Under the pieces are notes generated by a model, which was not told the DNA's origin, ran no database searches, and saw only the letters and a list, made by a program, of their open reading frames with translations. Positions 7,832-15,715 of a stretch of DNA of 21,820 bases are shown in pieces. The first letter of the stretch is position 1. Every line of letters starts with the position of its first letter. Position numbers and translations under genes: made by a program. Location: the NCBI RefSeq assembly GCF_000231115.1, contig NW_006889838.1, positions 95,720-117,539 of the forward strand, written 5' to 3'. The stretch is from Vittaforma corneae ATCC 50505. Its lineage: Eukaryota; Microsporidia; Nosematidae.

Positions 7832-8146
7832 ATGAGAGACCCATCTCTAGGCAGCAATGTATCTTTGGAGGGGATGCTTTGCATTTTTAGAGGAGAGCAA
7901 ATGGTTTTCTCCAATAAGGAGCCTCCTCAACTGCTTTTTAATTTGATTAGAGGACTTGAAGATATCGGACAGAGGCTATTTACTGAGCATTTAAGGTTGG
8001 TCAAAGCACCGCCATTCATTTTCGGGGTATTTCATGAAAATGAAACTGTTGTTGTGGTTATTGAAAAGACAGAAGATAAAGTTTATGACAGCTATGAAAA
8101 ATGCAAAAGCGTAATTGACAAATACAAAAATGAAGCTTTAGTGTAA
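7832..8146 (+). CDS. Conserved-looking 104-residue protein, unknown; longin/roadblock-like pattern possible
   Basis: I do not recognise this protein. From the ATG at 7832 it gives 104 residues with alternating beta and helix character. It opens with a strand-like MLCIFRGEQMVFS, then an amphipathic helix (QLLFNLIRGLEDIGQRLF), then strands FIFGVFHENETVVVVIEKT, and a final helix rich in Lys and Tyr. This order could fit a longin or roadblock fold, but that is a guess from secondary structure only. The start is set by CCC at 7824-7826, five bases before the ATG; an upstream in-frame ATG at 7790 lacks the signal. It is divergent from the Orc1-like gene (123 nt apart). Confidence 0.6.
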   Translation: MRDPSLGSNVSLEGMLCIFRGEQMVFSNKEPPQLLFNLIRGLEDIGQRLFTEHLRLVKAPPFIFGVFHENETVVVVIEKTEDKVYDSYEKCKSVIDKYKNEALV

Positions 8147-8284
8147 GCCAAACCCAGAACAGACTCTAGAAAAGACAAGTTTGCTGTATATTCGCCAATT
8201 TAGGAATTTTTATGCCGAGCATGCACAGTTTAAGATATTCAGCAGAATTAAAAACAAATAGGCAATGCTAATAATAAAAATCTG

Positions 8285-8290
8285 TTTATT
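8285..8290 (-). terminator. AATAAA overlapping the stop of the Nop12-like gene
   Basis: TTTATT on the given strand spans the TAA stop (8286-8288). Confidence 0.45.
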
Positions 8291-9314
8291 TTCTGCTTTT
8301 ATCTTGTTTTTCTTGTGAATACTCAACAAAACTGCCAGGCCCAAGCAGCTCTTTAAGCTTCGAATAGCTTTTCACAAAACTTTCAGCCTGTTCAGGTGTC
8401 TGAAACTCCACAAATCCATATCCTTTATTTCTGTTATCGTTCAAATCTATTTTCACGGACTTTGGCACAAATCCTTCCTTTTTTAGAATTGATCTAAGAT
8501 CTGCAATTTTAAGGTTCTTTTTGATGTGTGAAATGAAGAGTCTAGTTCTATTTAGTACCTGCTTTTTGATTCGTTCTATTCTGAGGAGTCTGCCATTCAT
8601 TCGTAGATCATACAGCTTTTTCTCCTGTCCCGAATAAAATGCCGTTGAAAAGGTTACAACGCCTTTTCCAACACACAGACCCTTTGAGTTCTTCTCAAGA
8701 ACGACCTTCTCCACTTCTGCAAATTGACCAAAGAACCGACTTACACTTTCCTCAGTCTCTTTAAAAGATAAATTGTGAACGATTAGCTTGTTTTCAATGT
8801 ATGTTTTTGGTGTTAATCCCAGAGATCTCAAGTCTACTTCCATGTCCTCCTTTCTTTTATATTTCAGCACAATGGTATTTGAAGAGGGAATCAAAGCCGA
8901 ATACTTTTTTGCCTTTTGTTTTACCATTTTGGTCATTCTTCTGTCGAGAATTAAGCTTTTATCTTTTATTTCAAATTTCAAAACTCTCTTTTCAATATGC
9001 GTGCTTGTATTATTTTTTGGATTGTGTTTTGCATCGCCTTGCTTCAGATAACTACGTTTCTTAGAGGAGCTAAAAATGGGATTAAACGGCATGATTTCCT
9101 TAATCTTCGGCTCGAAGTCAAAACTGACTCTGAGCTCAGAGCATGATGGCGACTCAAGAAGAATGGACCCCATTGGCTTCAAATGTTGATATCTCTGTGT
9201 ATCCTCGGAGGTTGGTTGCTCTATTTCCTGCTGATGCGCTGCTTCTGGCCTGTGCTCCACTCCAGCCTGTTGCAGAGAAATTGTTGGAAATATAGTTGAC
9301 TTCTCTGCATTCAT
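8286..9314 (-). CDS. Two-RRM RNA-binding protein, Nop12/RBM34-like
   Basis: The 342-residue product has a variable, charged N-terminal half (about 1-170) and two RNA-recognition motifs. RRM1 is at about 174-248, opening with NKLIVHNLSF. RRM2 is at about 257-325, with RNP2 RLFISHI and RNP1 NKGYGFVEF. This layout fits Nop12/RBM34, nucleolar proteins of 60S pre-rRNA processing, though other two-RRM proteins are possible. The start is set at 9314 rather than the upstream ATG at 9362 because CCC directly abuts the 9314 ATG (GGG 9315-9317 on the given strand) and the longer frame would translate through the AAAAATTTTT element at 9326-9335. Its stop overlaps AATAAA. Confidence 0.75.
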   Translation of the reverse strand: MNAEKSTIFPTISLQQAGVEHRPEAAHQQEIEQPTSEDTQRYQHLKPMGSILLESPSCSELRVSFDFEPKIKEIMPFNPIFSSSKKRSYLKQGDAKHNPKNNTSTHIEKRVLKFEIKDKSLILDRRMTKMVKQKAKKYSALIPSSNTIVLKYKRKEDMEVDLRSLGLTPKTYIENKLIVHNLSFKETEESVSRFFGQFAEVEKVVLEKNSKGLCVGKGVVTFSTAFYSGQEKKLYDLRMNGRLLRIERIKKQVLNRTRLFISHIKKNLKIADLRSILKKEGFVPKSVKIDLNDNRNKGYGFVEFQTPEQAESFVKSYSKLKELLGPGSFVEYSQEKQDKSRK

Positions 9315-9335
9315 GGGAACTTTATAAAAATTTTT
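9315..9335 (-). promoter_or_regulatory. CCC start signal and AAAAATTTTT element of the Nop12-like gene
   Basis: On the minus strand AAAAATTTTT (9335-9326) is followed by CCC (9317-9315) and immediately by the ATG (9314). Confidence 0.6.
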
Positions 9336-9654
9336 CACAAATAAAATTAAAGGAGTGGCCAAAACAAAAGGCGGTTAGTTTGTATTAAAATTGATCGGTT
9401 GTTTGCGATACCTGCCAATCAATCTGTCTGGTTTCTAAAACTCGTCTATTAATTTGTTTTTTAATGTTAAAGAATTTTTACCGATCTCACATCAAAATAC
9501 GGATAGGCACTATGGACAGCTTATTTGAAGTTGTAACACTTGAAGTTGTAACACTCAGTTTGAATATCTGCACAGCATTGGGAGGATAGAGCACGGAACA
9601 TCTCCACATATTTCTTTAATTTCTATCATATACTTTCTTCTTCAGTTGAAACTG
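9336..9654. other. Divergent intergenic region with a 15-bp tandem repeat
   Basis: No gene is seen. This is the shared upstream region of the Nop12-like gene (-) and eL32 (+). A perfect tandem duplication of TTGAAGTTGTAACAC occupies 9525-9539 and 9540-9554. Confidence 0.6.
9525..9554. repeat. Two perfect tandem copies of a 15-bp unit
   Basis: The unit TTGAAGTTGTAACAC is repeated exactly twice, about 130 nt upstream of the eL32 start and 210 nt upstream of the Nop12-like start. Confidence 0.85.
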
Positions 9655-9679
9655 AAAATTTTTACAAAAAACTTATCCC
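9655..9679 (+). promoter_or_regulatory. AAAATTTTTAC element and CCC start signal of eL32
   Basis: AAAATTTTTAC at 9655-9665 and CCC at 9677-9679 lie 17 and 3 nt before the ATG at 9683. Confidence 0.6.
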
Positions 9680-9682
9680 TCA

Positions 9683-10102
9683 ATGGAAGAGTCTTTCACA
9701 AAGCCCAATCCACTCCTACTTCTGAAGCAGGAGAAAGGCAAAAAGAAAGAGTTCAAGAGATATCATTCCGATAGATATTTGAGGCTTAGAACATCCTGGC
9801 GACATCCCCGCGGTCTTGATAATAGAGTCAGAAAAAAGCATAGAGGCCTTCCGGAAATGCCAAGCAAGAGATTCAGGACTCAGGCCATACTCAAAGACAT
9901 TCTTCCATGTGGCCTCAGGGAGGTTTTGGTCCATAATGTTAAGGATTTGAAGGCGTTGACATCAGTCAATAGAAGGTATTGCGCGACTATTGCGTCTACT
10001 GTTGGTGCCAGAACTAGAATTGAGATTGTGAATGAAGCCAAAATTTTGGGTATTCATGTTACCAATGCAATGGCCAGGCTTATGGAGTCAGTTCAGGAAT
10101 AA
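9683..10102 (+). CDS. RPL32: Ribosomal protein eL32 (large subunit)
   Basis: This 139-residue protein is eL32 of the 60S subunit. Family hallmarks in order are FKRYHSDRYLRL, SWRHPRGLDNRVRKKHRG, the PSKRFR region, and the C-terminal NRRYCATIASTVGARTRIEIVNEAKILGI. Length is close to other eukaryotic eL32. No intron is present; the frame is uninterrupted from the ATG that follows CCC. The stop TAA overlaps AATAAA (10098-10103). Confidence 0.97.
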   Translation: MEESFTKPNPLLLLKQEKGKKKEFKRYHSDRYLRLRTSWRHPRGLDNRVRKKHRGLPEMPSKRFRTQAILKDILPCGLREVLVHNVKDLKALTSVNRRYCATIASTVGARTRIEIVNEAKILGIHVTNAMARLMESVQE

Positions 10103-10103
10103 A
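10098..10103 (+). terminator. AATAAA overlapping the eL32 stop codon
   Basis: The TAA stop at 10100-10102 lies wholly inside AATAAA. Confidence 0.45.
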
Positions 10104-10252
10104 TTCTTGATTATAGTTTGTACGATATTGGATATTGTATTGAATATACTTTTACAGGTAAGGTGGACTGTGCTAACTAATGTTATTGATGTTGCAAGTC
10201 ATATTTAAAACTCAGCTTTATTGATATATTTTGAATAGGACAGCCCCAAAGC

Positions 10253-10906
10253 ATGGCACTCCCAAATGTTCTGTTCTGTACAAAGCATGAATTTTTCAAA
10301 AAGTTGATCTACAAGCATCTCAAGCTGCCCAGCTTCAAGGAGATTGAAATTGAGGCAAGATTGGGTAGAATTACCAACCTGATAACCAAAAAGAGAATAA
10401 ACTACCAAGTAGAGCATCCCATTGTCTTCTCAAGGCTGCCCAACGAGCTTTGTTTTGAAAATGGAGTTGACAAGCAGGACTTCGCACAAATTAAAAACAC
10501 AATTATGGAGGGACAGCGAACCAACAATATTTGCGATAAAGTGACAATATGCAATAAAATCAGACGAATTGAATCCCCCGAAGGCACAGTATATGAAAAG
10601 AAAGTGCGGCTGTCATCTTTTGACATTTATTTACCGGAGTTCAAGTATGACATTAGAATTTCAGTGAGTAAGGAAACCAAGGCTGAAGCAAGGGACTTTT
10701 TCAATGCAAAAAATCCATTTACACGAACAAGAGAAAGAGTGTCGTGCCAGTCAGGTCCATTTTCATTTGATTTTACCAAGGCCTCAAAGGGGATGGAAAA
10801 TGGCGATTCGAAAGTATTTGAAGTAGAAATGGAGCTTAAAGACCCAGATATTGGATTGGACGGCTTTGTTGATATTCTGTTTAACCTACCCGTTATTAAA
10901 AGATGA
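10253..10906 (+). CDS. CET1: mRNA cap RNA 5'-triphosphatase, Cet1 type
   Basis: The 217-residue enzyme removes the gamma phosphate from nascent mRNA 5' ends, the first step of capping. It belongs to the metal-dependent triphosphate-tunnel family found in fungi and microsporidia, unlike the cysteine-phosphatase type of animals. Visible motifs are the metal-binding EIEIEARLG (30-38), YEKKVRL at 114-120, the basic strand DIRISVSKE (133-141), the arginine cluster RTRERVS (158-164) and the second metal motif EVEMELK with Glu 190/192/194. The protein is the bare catalytic domain, without the long N-terminal region of yeast Cet1. CCCC at 10244-10247 precedes the ATG by five bases. There is no guanylyltransferase in the window, so capping is split between separate proteins, as in fungi. 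Confidence 0.92.
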   Translation: MALPNVLFCTKHEFFKKLIYKHLKLPSFKEIEIEARLGRITNLITKKRINYQVEHPIVFSRLPNELCFENGVDKQDFAQIKNTIMEGQRTNNICDKVTICNKIRRIESPEGTVYEKKVRLSSFDIYLPEFKYDIRISVSKETKAEARDFFNAKNPFTRTRERVSCQSGPFSFDFTKASKGMENGDSKVFEVEMELKDPDIGLDGFVDILFNLPVIKR

Positions 10907-11091
10907 CTGTGCTATGTGGTTGGATGGCCTTCTATTTACTGTTGAATAGAAGCAGTGGTGCTATTTAGTTGAAGCCCTTGTATTTCATCAGCCTACAGCT
11001 CTTCGACTATATCTCAGACAGTACTTCTGTCCACTATTTTTATTGTTTTAAATGTTTTCAAATGTTTGTAGTTTGGAGCATTTACAAACTA

Positions 11092-12387
11092 ATGACAAAC
11101 AAACAAGGCATGTACTGTTCACTTTTAATCTACTTTATACATGCTTTTACTCTGTTGGAAGTAAAATTTATCAATGAAAATGGAAATGAAATCGTAAAGC
11201 CTGAAAACAATACAAACTTTATAATCGTAATTACGAATAATGGATCTAAAATATTTCTAAATGCATCAAACCATCCGTATTCCTCAGCCATAAGCATGTT
11301 TCAGGATCCTTGCCATTACAAAATCACTGGAATATTCAGCAAGGCATTAGGCTTCTACAATTCATGTAGCAATGAACTAGAGTTTCTATATCGCGACAAG
11401 TCCTACAAAATTAAGATTGATGGCCAGAAAAGCACTGCGATAATTAGGCCAAAAACGTTTCTGGGCAGCTCCTTTCACTTTAGCAGCTACGAGCCGACAC
11501 CTCTTGATGGAGAACTCTCAGAGGTTGGCTTGAATCAGGCGAATTTTGATTTGAAAAATGAATCTTTAAACAAAATCGACATTTTTATATTCAACGACTC
11601 AAAAAGAGTCGAAGAACACGGGGCATTGGTCAATGGCAACACAATTGATATATTTAACAATGTCAAGAGCATATTTAGTGAAAGTGAGCTGTCCATAGAA
11701 CCTAGATTGGTAGGAATACTGAATATTAAAGATAAGATAGATTTTATAAACAACGAAAACGGGCCTTTGTTGGCATTTAAAGAAAACATCGAACCAATCA
11801 GATTTTCGCCTTTTAATTTGCAAACTGCATTGTCAAAAAGTGACTTGGTAATGCTAATATCACAGAATAGCTATGGGGTAAACGATACAGGAAATAAGAT
11901 CATTCACGGAATGACATTCTTTGGTGGAAGCACAAGACTTGATAGTTCATATTCAGTTGTATTTGCATCTGCATCTGATTCAAACTATTTCATTGCCAAA
12001 AAGATTGCACACGAGGTTGGTCATTCACTTGGTGCTACTCATCATGGGGCTGGTTCGATAATGGAAACTACCACCTGTCAAACGTGCGAAAATGAAAAGA
12101 GGCTGTTTGATGAATTTTCAAGAGATCAAATCAATGCCTTTGTGAATAGAAACACGAAAATATTCAAAATTAAAGATTATACAAAGTATAAGGAAAACCA
12201 GATACTGAAAAGCAAAAAAGAAGCCATTGAGTATGCCGAAGAGAGGCGGAAGCATACCTTTATAGACATTGTTAGAAGCAGATTGAAGGGCAAGGCTCCC
12301 CTTGGCATTGAATCAGAGACGTCTATAATCCTTACTGTTTTGCTTTATACATTAGTGGTTATAGTAATAATATTCTACTGGAAATAG
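11092..12387 (+). CDS. ADAM/reprolysin-like zinc metalloprotease, membrane-anchored
   Basis: The protein (431 residues from 11092; 425 from the ATG at 11110) has an N-terminal hydrophobic signal (YCSLLIYFIHAFTLL). A long pro-like region of about 200 residues follows, then a zinc metalloprotease domain. The zinc site HEVGHSLGATHH fits HExxHxxGxxH (His 307, 311, 317), with a following GSIMETT that supplies the Met-turn, so it belongs to the M12B (adamalysin/ADAM) group. A Cys pair follows, then a charged helix-rich stretch, then a C-terminal membrane segment (SIILTVLLYTLVVIVIIF), making a type I membrane protein with the protease outside. No disintegrin or EGF module is present. No CCC is seen near either ATG, so the start is uncertain; the open frame continues upstream without a credible ATG-plus-signal. 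It may act at the cell surface or in the secretory route. Confidence 0.85.
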   Translation: MTNKQGMYCSLLIYFIHAFTLLEVKFINENGNEIVKPENNTNFIIVITNNGSKIFLNASNHPYSSAISMFQDPCHYKITGIFSKALGFYNSCSNELEFLYRDKSYKIKIDGQKSTAIIRPKTFLGSSFHFSSYEPTPLDGELSEVGLNQANFDLKNESLNKIDIFIFNDSKRVEEHGALVNGNTIDIFNNVKSIFSESELSIEPRLVGILNIKDKIDFINNENGPLLAFKENIEPIRFSPFNLQTALSKSDLVMLISQNSYGVNDTGNKIIHGMTFFGGSTRLDSSYSVVFASASDSNYFIAKKIAHEVGHSLGATHHGAGSIMETTTCQTCENEKRLFDEFSRDQINAFVNRNTKIFKIKDYTKYKENQILKSKKEAIEYAEERRKHTFIDIVRSRLKGKAPLGIESETSIILTVLLYTLVVIVIIFYWK

Positions 12388-12567
12388 ACGTTGTATTTAA
12401 TTAAATAACAGGATGATCCGAAGCAGAGCAGTGATATTGAGATCTATAAATAAATTGGCTTTCATCTAGCAGCACCAATTCTCATAGTACATGCTTAAAG
12501 TTTAACTTAAAAGTATCTCGTATTTGCCAACGGTGTGGGCTCATTCGTTTAATTGAAAAGCCTCGCA

Positions 12568-13310
12568 CTATTTTTGAATCTCTTTTTCAAAGTGCCTTAG
12601 AAATTCTAAAAATTCGGACTTGCTCAGAAGGTAAATTCTTGCTGGATTTCCGTAGATTTCAGTATTTTGCTTATGCTTTGCATGTAAAAACAAAACCTCC
12701 TCGGGATTGTATGGAAACTGCCTAATGTCCGTTTTTGAAAATTCAGGAAATGCTCTAGAAACATCCTCAACCTCGTCCTTTTGGAGCGTGCACAGTCTAG
12801 AAATAACAATGCATTGTTTAAAATCAACATCAGAAATACTTAAGTACAGCCTGTAGGCTTCTTGTGGTGGAATGTTTGAAATTCTTGGAGCAAAGAGAAA
12901 ATCAATATTTTCAAGATTTCTACTTTTTCAATAAGTAGGCTAAGAGACTTTTTGCAGCTTTTAGTCAGGCTCCCACGTATATTGTTGTACTTAGCAATCC
13001 CGCAGGCTGCTAAAATCAGATCTCCACTTGTAAGAACCTTACAACAGTAGAGTTTATCCAGAAACAATATTGGATCAGAAATGTACGGTGTTTGAGATAG
13101 TAAAATAGAAATATCCGATGCTTTTGGTTTATAGTCTTTGATCTCTAAATCTAAGCTTCCCGAAGAGGTACTCTCCTCTGATTTGTCTAGTGTACCTGAG
13201 GTGTCCAGCTCTGCACTTGATTCGTCTGATGCATAACTGCTATTTTCCATATCTGAAGAGGAGCTTTTTCCAGAGTCTTTGGCCATGGATAAAACTTTTC
13301 GGTAAAACAT
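12568..13310 (-). CDS. Unknown acidic Ser-rich protein, one gene split by a frameshift
   Basis: I do not recognise this protein. The first frame runs from 13310 (or 13286, the ninth-codon ATG). Its N-terminus is Ser/Glu/Asp-rich and disordered (about 10-58), followed by a folded-looking region with ISILLSQTPYISDPILFLDK and DLILAACGIAKYN. Around 12905-12911 this frame runs into a poor C-terminus and soon stops. The -1 frame from there stays open for about 111 codons to a TAG at 12568-12570 and has the same protein-like look, for example FAPRISNIPPQEAYRLYLS, FPYNPEEVLFLHAKHK and RIYLLSKSEFLEFLRHFEK. One missing base in the T4 run at 12908-12911 would join them as about 247 residues. A GGG-type signal lies on its strand about 15 nt before the first ATG. 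It is divergent from the Trm82-like gene, 147 nt away. Confidence 0.6.
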
Positions 13311-13457
13311 AGAGTTTTATACTTAACCCAAACAGAAACAGGACTACGAACCGGTTTCTAAATAGTACGAAAATGGCAATGATACGACACTTTTAACGCT
13401 TTGCAAATATCCACTGCTCCACCTGTTAGTTTTTTGTAAAATTTTCAATTGTCCGAG

Positions 13458-14033
13458 ATGGACGATGTAGTGAATGAAGGAGAGAGTAGTTCGGAAAGTA
13501 ATAATCCAGTGCAGGCAATGAACTATGCAGTTGATACGCAAAAGAATCTGGTAAAGATAGTAGATGAGCAATCCATATTCATTCAAAAACTCAAAAAGGC
13601 TGTTTTTAAAATGGTCGAGTATAGAAATGCTGTTTATTTCATAGACACATTCGGAGATTGCTTTGTGATAGAAACAACTCCCAAGTTTTTGTTTGGTGTA
13701 CTTTCCCATCCATGTGATTTTGAGATTATTAACGACAGAATCTATTCGGTTGATAAGTATAGTAGAGTGTGGGTTCACAGCTTGCAGGGCGAGATAATCA
13801 ATATCGCATTCATTGGAGAGAAGATACTTAAGTGCTGCTTTAGAAAGGACATGTGCGTTATAGTGACTAATAAAGAACCAAACACTGTGAGCTATTACGC
13901 AAAGGAAGAGTCCAGCCGAAAAGAGCGCTATTTTTTTCTTTTTAATTGCAACTTTGAACCATACTGCGAGCCGTTTGTAGAGGAATGTATTAACAAATGT
14001 ATAAAGCTAATGGCTGATACCAACCTCTTTTAG
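13458..14033 (+). CDS. Trm82/WDR4-like subunit of tRNA m7G46 methyltransferase (reduced)
   Basis: The 191-residue protein starts with an acidic tail and then gives a series of short beta strands. Its centre resembles the middle of Trm82/WDR4, the WD40 partner that supports the Trm8/METTL1 tRNA guanine-N7 methyltransferase. FIDTFGDCFVIE lines up with the family's DK-GDVY-F strand. GVLSHPCDFEIINDRIYSVDKYSRVWV lines up with the stretch that in WDR4 reads GHLSML-DV...TADRDEKIRVS, and IAFIGEKILKCCF with FCLGHTEFVSRI. It is roughly half the normal length, so it could be a much reduced propeller or a fragment. The start is the first ATG; a TCC rather than CCC lies just upstream, plus AAAATTTTC. The catalytic partner is not in the window. 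The match is by eye. Confidence 0.45.
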   Translation: MDDVVNEGESSSESNNPVQAMNYAVDTQKNLVKIVDEQSIFIQKLKKAVFKMVEYRNAVYFIDTFGDCFVIETTPKFLFGVLSHPCDFEIINDRIYSVDKYSRVWVHSLQGEIINIAFIGEKILKCCFRKDMCVIVTNKEPNTVSYYAKEESSRKERYFFLFNCNFEPYCEPFVEECINKCIKLMADTNLF

Positions 14034-14319
14034 ATAAGACTTCGATATTAAATTTGGCGATATCAGTAGCTTTAAATAAATAGTATTCCAAGCAGTTAAT
14101 AATATGCTTTCTTCACCTGACACCCATCGTATTCCAATGCACTGTCAAAACTTTGAGCAAGTAATGTTTATAATGCATATCACCAGACATAATATTTGAC
14201 GAGGATAACCAATAGAACTGTGATGGCATGTGCAATTGAGCCATCTGTATTTAATTGCGTTAAACAATCCTGATTTCCCCCGTTTACATTTTGATTTATT
14301 TGTGGTCTCAGTGGCCCCA

Positions 14320-15027
14320 ATGGAAAATGCTTTTCAAAGATTGCAAGAGTTAAGGGACTCCACAGACTTAAGTAAAATAAAATTAGCCATAGATAGATTC
14401 AAGAGAGCATCTGTGGAAGAGCCAACTTCCAGAAAGATTTGCATAGACCAAATCCTTAAATCAATCTTCCAGAACAACCTCACGGCTGAACTTTTTGACA
14501 GAATCGAGGATCTATTTGAATTTATCAGAGACCCCAGGATTTTCCTAGACGAGCTTGATCGTTATACTGAGAACAAATCGCTAGTAGTTTCAACACTCAT
14601 GTTTATACACGAGTTGAAGTGTCATTTCAACATTGAGTACGACGAGTTCTATCCGAAGCTCGCCTCAACAGTCCAGAAGGAAAATTGTATCTCAGAAGGA
14701 TATTTGCTGTTTCTTTTAAAGGCACTGAAGGACAGCAGGATTGACGAAGACTACATAAAGCCAATACTTCCAAGACTCAGTGAAGCTAGTGTTGAAGTGT
14801 CATCTAAAAGCTGTGTAAAAGTGCTATATACCATAATAGTGATTTTAAGGATGCATCCTGAGCTATTTAGAACGGCTAAAGACCTAAACCAGCTGTACAT
14901 TCTTTTAAATTCATTTGAACCCATAGCAAGAATAGCAAAAAGAATATTTGTCGAAGCTGAAAATCCTCAACTTAGGCCTGCGATGGTTTTCCTTGAAAAT
15001 TTTGTGTTTCCCAGTCTTGAAAATTAA
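14320..15027 (+). CDS. Noc4/CBF-like ribosome-assembly protein (reduced)
   Basis: The 235-residue protein is all-helical, and its C-terminal half follows the CBF/Mak21 pattern of Noc4 (Utp19), which helps 40S export from the nucleolus. IEYDEFYPKLAS matches the family's FY-KL helix. The stretch with RIDEDYIKPILPRLSEASVEV, then CVKVLYTIIVILRMHPELF, parallels the helices that read -LPAYLVAAFIKRLARLSL- then -FIYNLLKRHP-. The closing FEPIARIAKRIFVEAENPQL corresponds to the -P-V--LA-IF--P---- helix. The N-terminal half of Noc4 is mostly missing. CCCC at 14315-14318 sets the start at 14320, not at the upstream in-frame ATG (14230). Noc1/Mak21 or Noc3 are less likely relatives. Confidence 0.5.
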   Translation: MENAFQRLQELRDSTDLSKIKLAIDRFKRASVEEPTSRKICIDQILKSIFQNNLTAELFDRIEDLFEFIRDPRIFLDELDRYTENKSLVVSTLMFIHELKCHFNIEYDEFYPKLASTVQKENCISEGYLLFLLKALKDSRIDEDYIKPILPRLSEASVEVSSKSCVKVLYTIIVILRMHPELFRTAKDLNQLYILLNSFEPIARIAKRIFVEAENPQLRPAMVFLENFVFPSLEN

Positions 15028-15268
15028 GCCTGCAGCTCTTAAATTTGTGAACATGCTTGGCTGCATATAATACAGTGATTTCAATGACTTGAATGTGCAT
15101 TACAAGGGGCAAGGGGCTTGGGATGCAATTGGATTAGGTTTCCATTTTTGATTAAAAGCATAACTGTACTGAAATTTCATTTTTAGCGTTGCTTGGTTTA
15201 CGGTTATGAAACAAGTGTTATGATGCATCATATTTGGGGCTACCAAAACAAAGTAATATCAAACAAAC

Positions 15269-15634
15269 ATGAAGAACCTTTCTATAAAACTGCTGCTGTT
15301 GTATATTACTTTTGCATACATGATTTTGATAATAGCTTCGAGTGTTCTCTCTTGGAATTTGCCTTCAGGTCACGATAACTCTGAGAAATCCACCGGCACA
15401 GACAACCCTCAAAAAGATGATCCTAGCCAGCCAAGTCCAAATGAGCAGCCTGCTGAGAATCCAAATAAGAGCGATGATAATAGTGATAAGAAGGAGCCAG
15501 ATCAGCCAAATGTTGAGAATAACCCAGCGTTTCCAAAGGTTGGTGGAAACTCGAACCTACATAGCCAAATAGAAAGCGGCCAAAAAAAGAAAGCCAAAGG
15601 CAAATTACGCTCTAATTTGAGAATACACAACTAG
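15269..15634 (+). CDS. Secreted or anchored low-complexity Pro/Asn/Asp-rich protein
   Basis: I do not recognise this 121-residue protein. It has an N-terminal hydrophobic stretch (about 7-30, LLLLYITFAYMILIIASSVL) after a short basic start, fitting a signal peptide or signal anchor. A linker of about 60 residues rich in Pro, Asn, Asp, Gln and Lys follows, then a strongly basic end. No enzyme motif is visible. It has no close CCC; a GGGG lies about 31 nt upstream of the ATG. Proteins of this build are common among microsporidian secreted, spore-wall and host-directed proteins, but nothing here shows the destination. Confidence 0.5.
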   Translation: MKNLSIKLLLLYITFAYMILIIASSVLSWNLPSGHDNSEKSTGTDNPQKDDPSQPSPNEQPAENPNKSDDNSDKKEPDQPNVENNPAFPKVGGNSNLHSQIESGQKKKAKGKLRSNLRIHN

Positions 15635-15715
15635 ATAGATAAAGACGAGGAATGCTACTGATACAAACATTTGAACATCAAATTTACACTTTTTCATTTG
15701 TATTTTCTCTTACCC

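Noticed and set aside
12624..12830. 68-codon minus-strand ORF as a separate gene
   Set aside because: It is another frame over the continuation of the 12568-13310 gene, which reads better.
13344..13778. 144-codon minus-strand ORF
   Set aside because: It overlaps the Trm82-like coding region and the shared promoter; composition is antisense-like.
15101..15124. G-rich stretch AAGGGGCAAGGGGCTTGGG as a possible quadruplex or start signal
   Set aside because: Only two G4 runs plus one G3 run, with no gene at a suitable distance; too weak to list.
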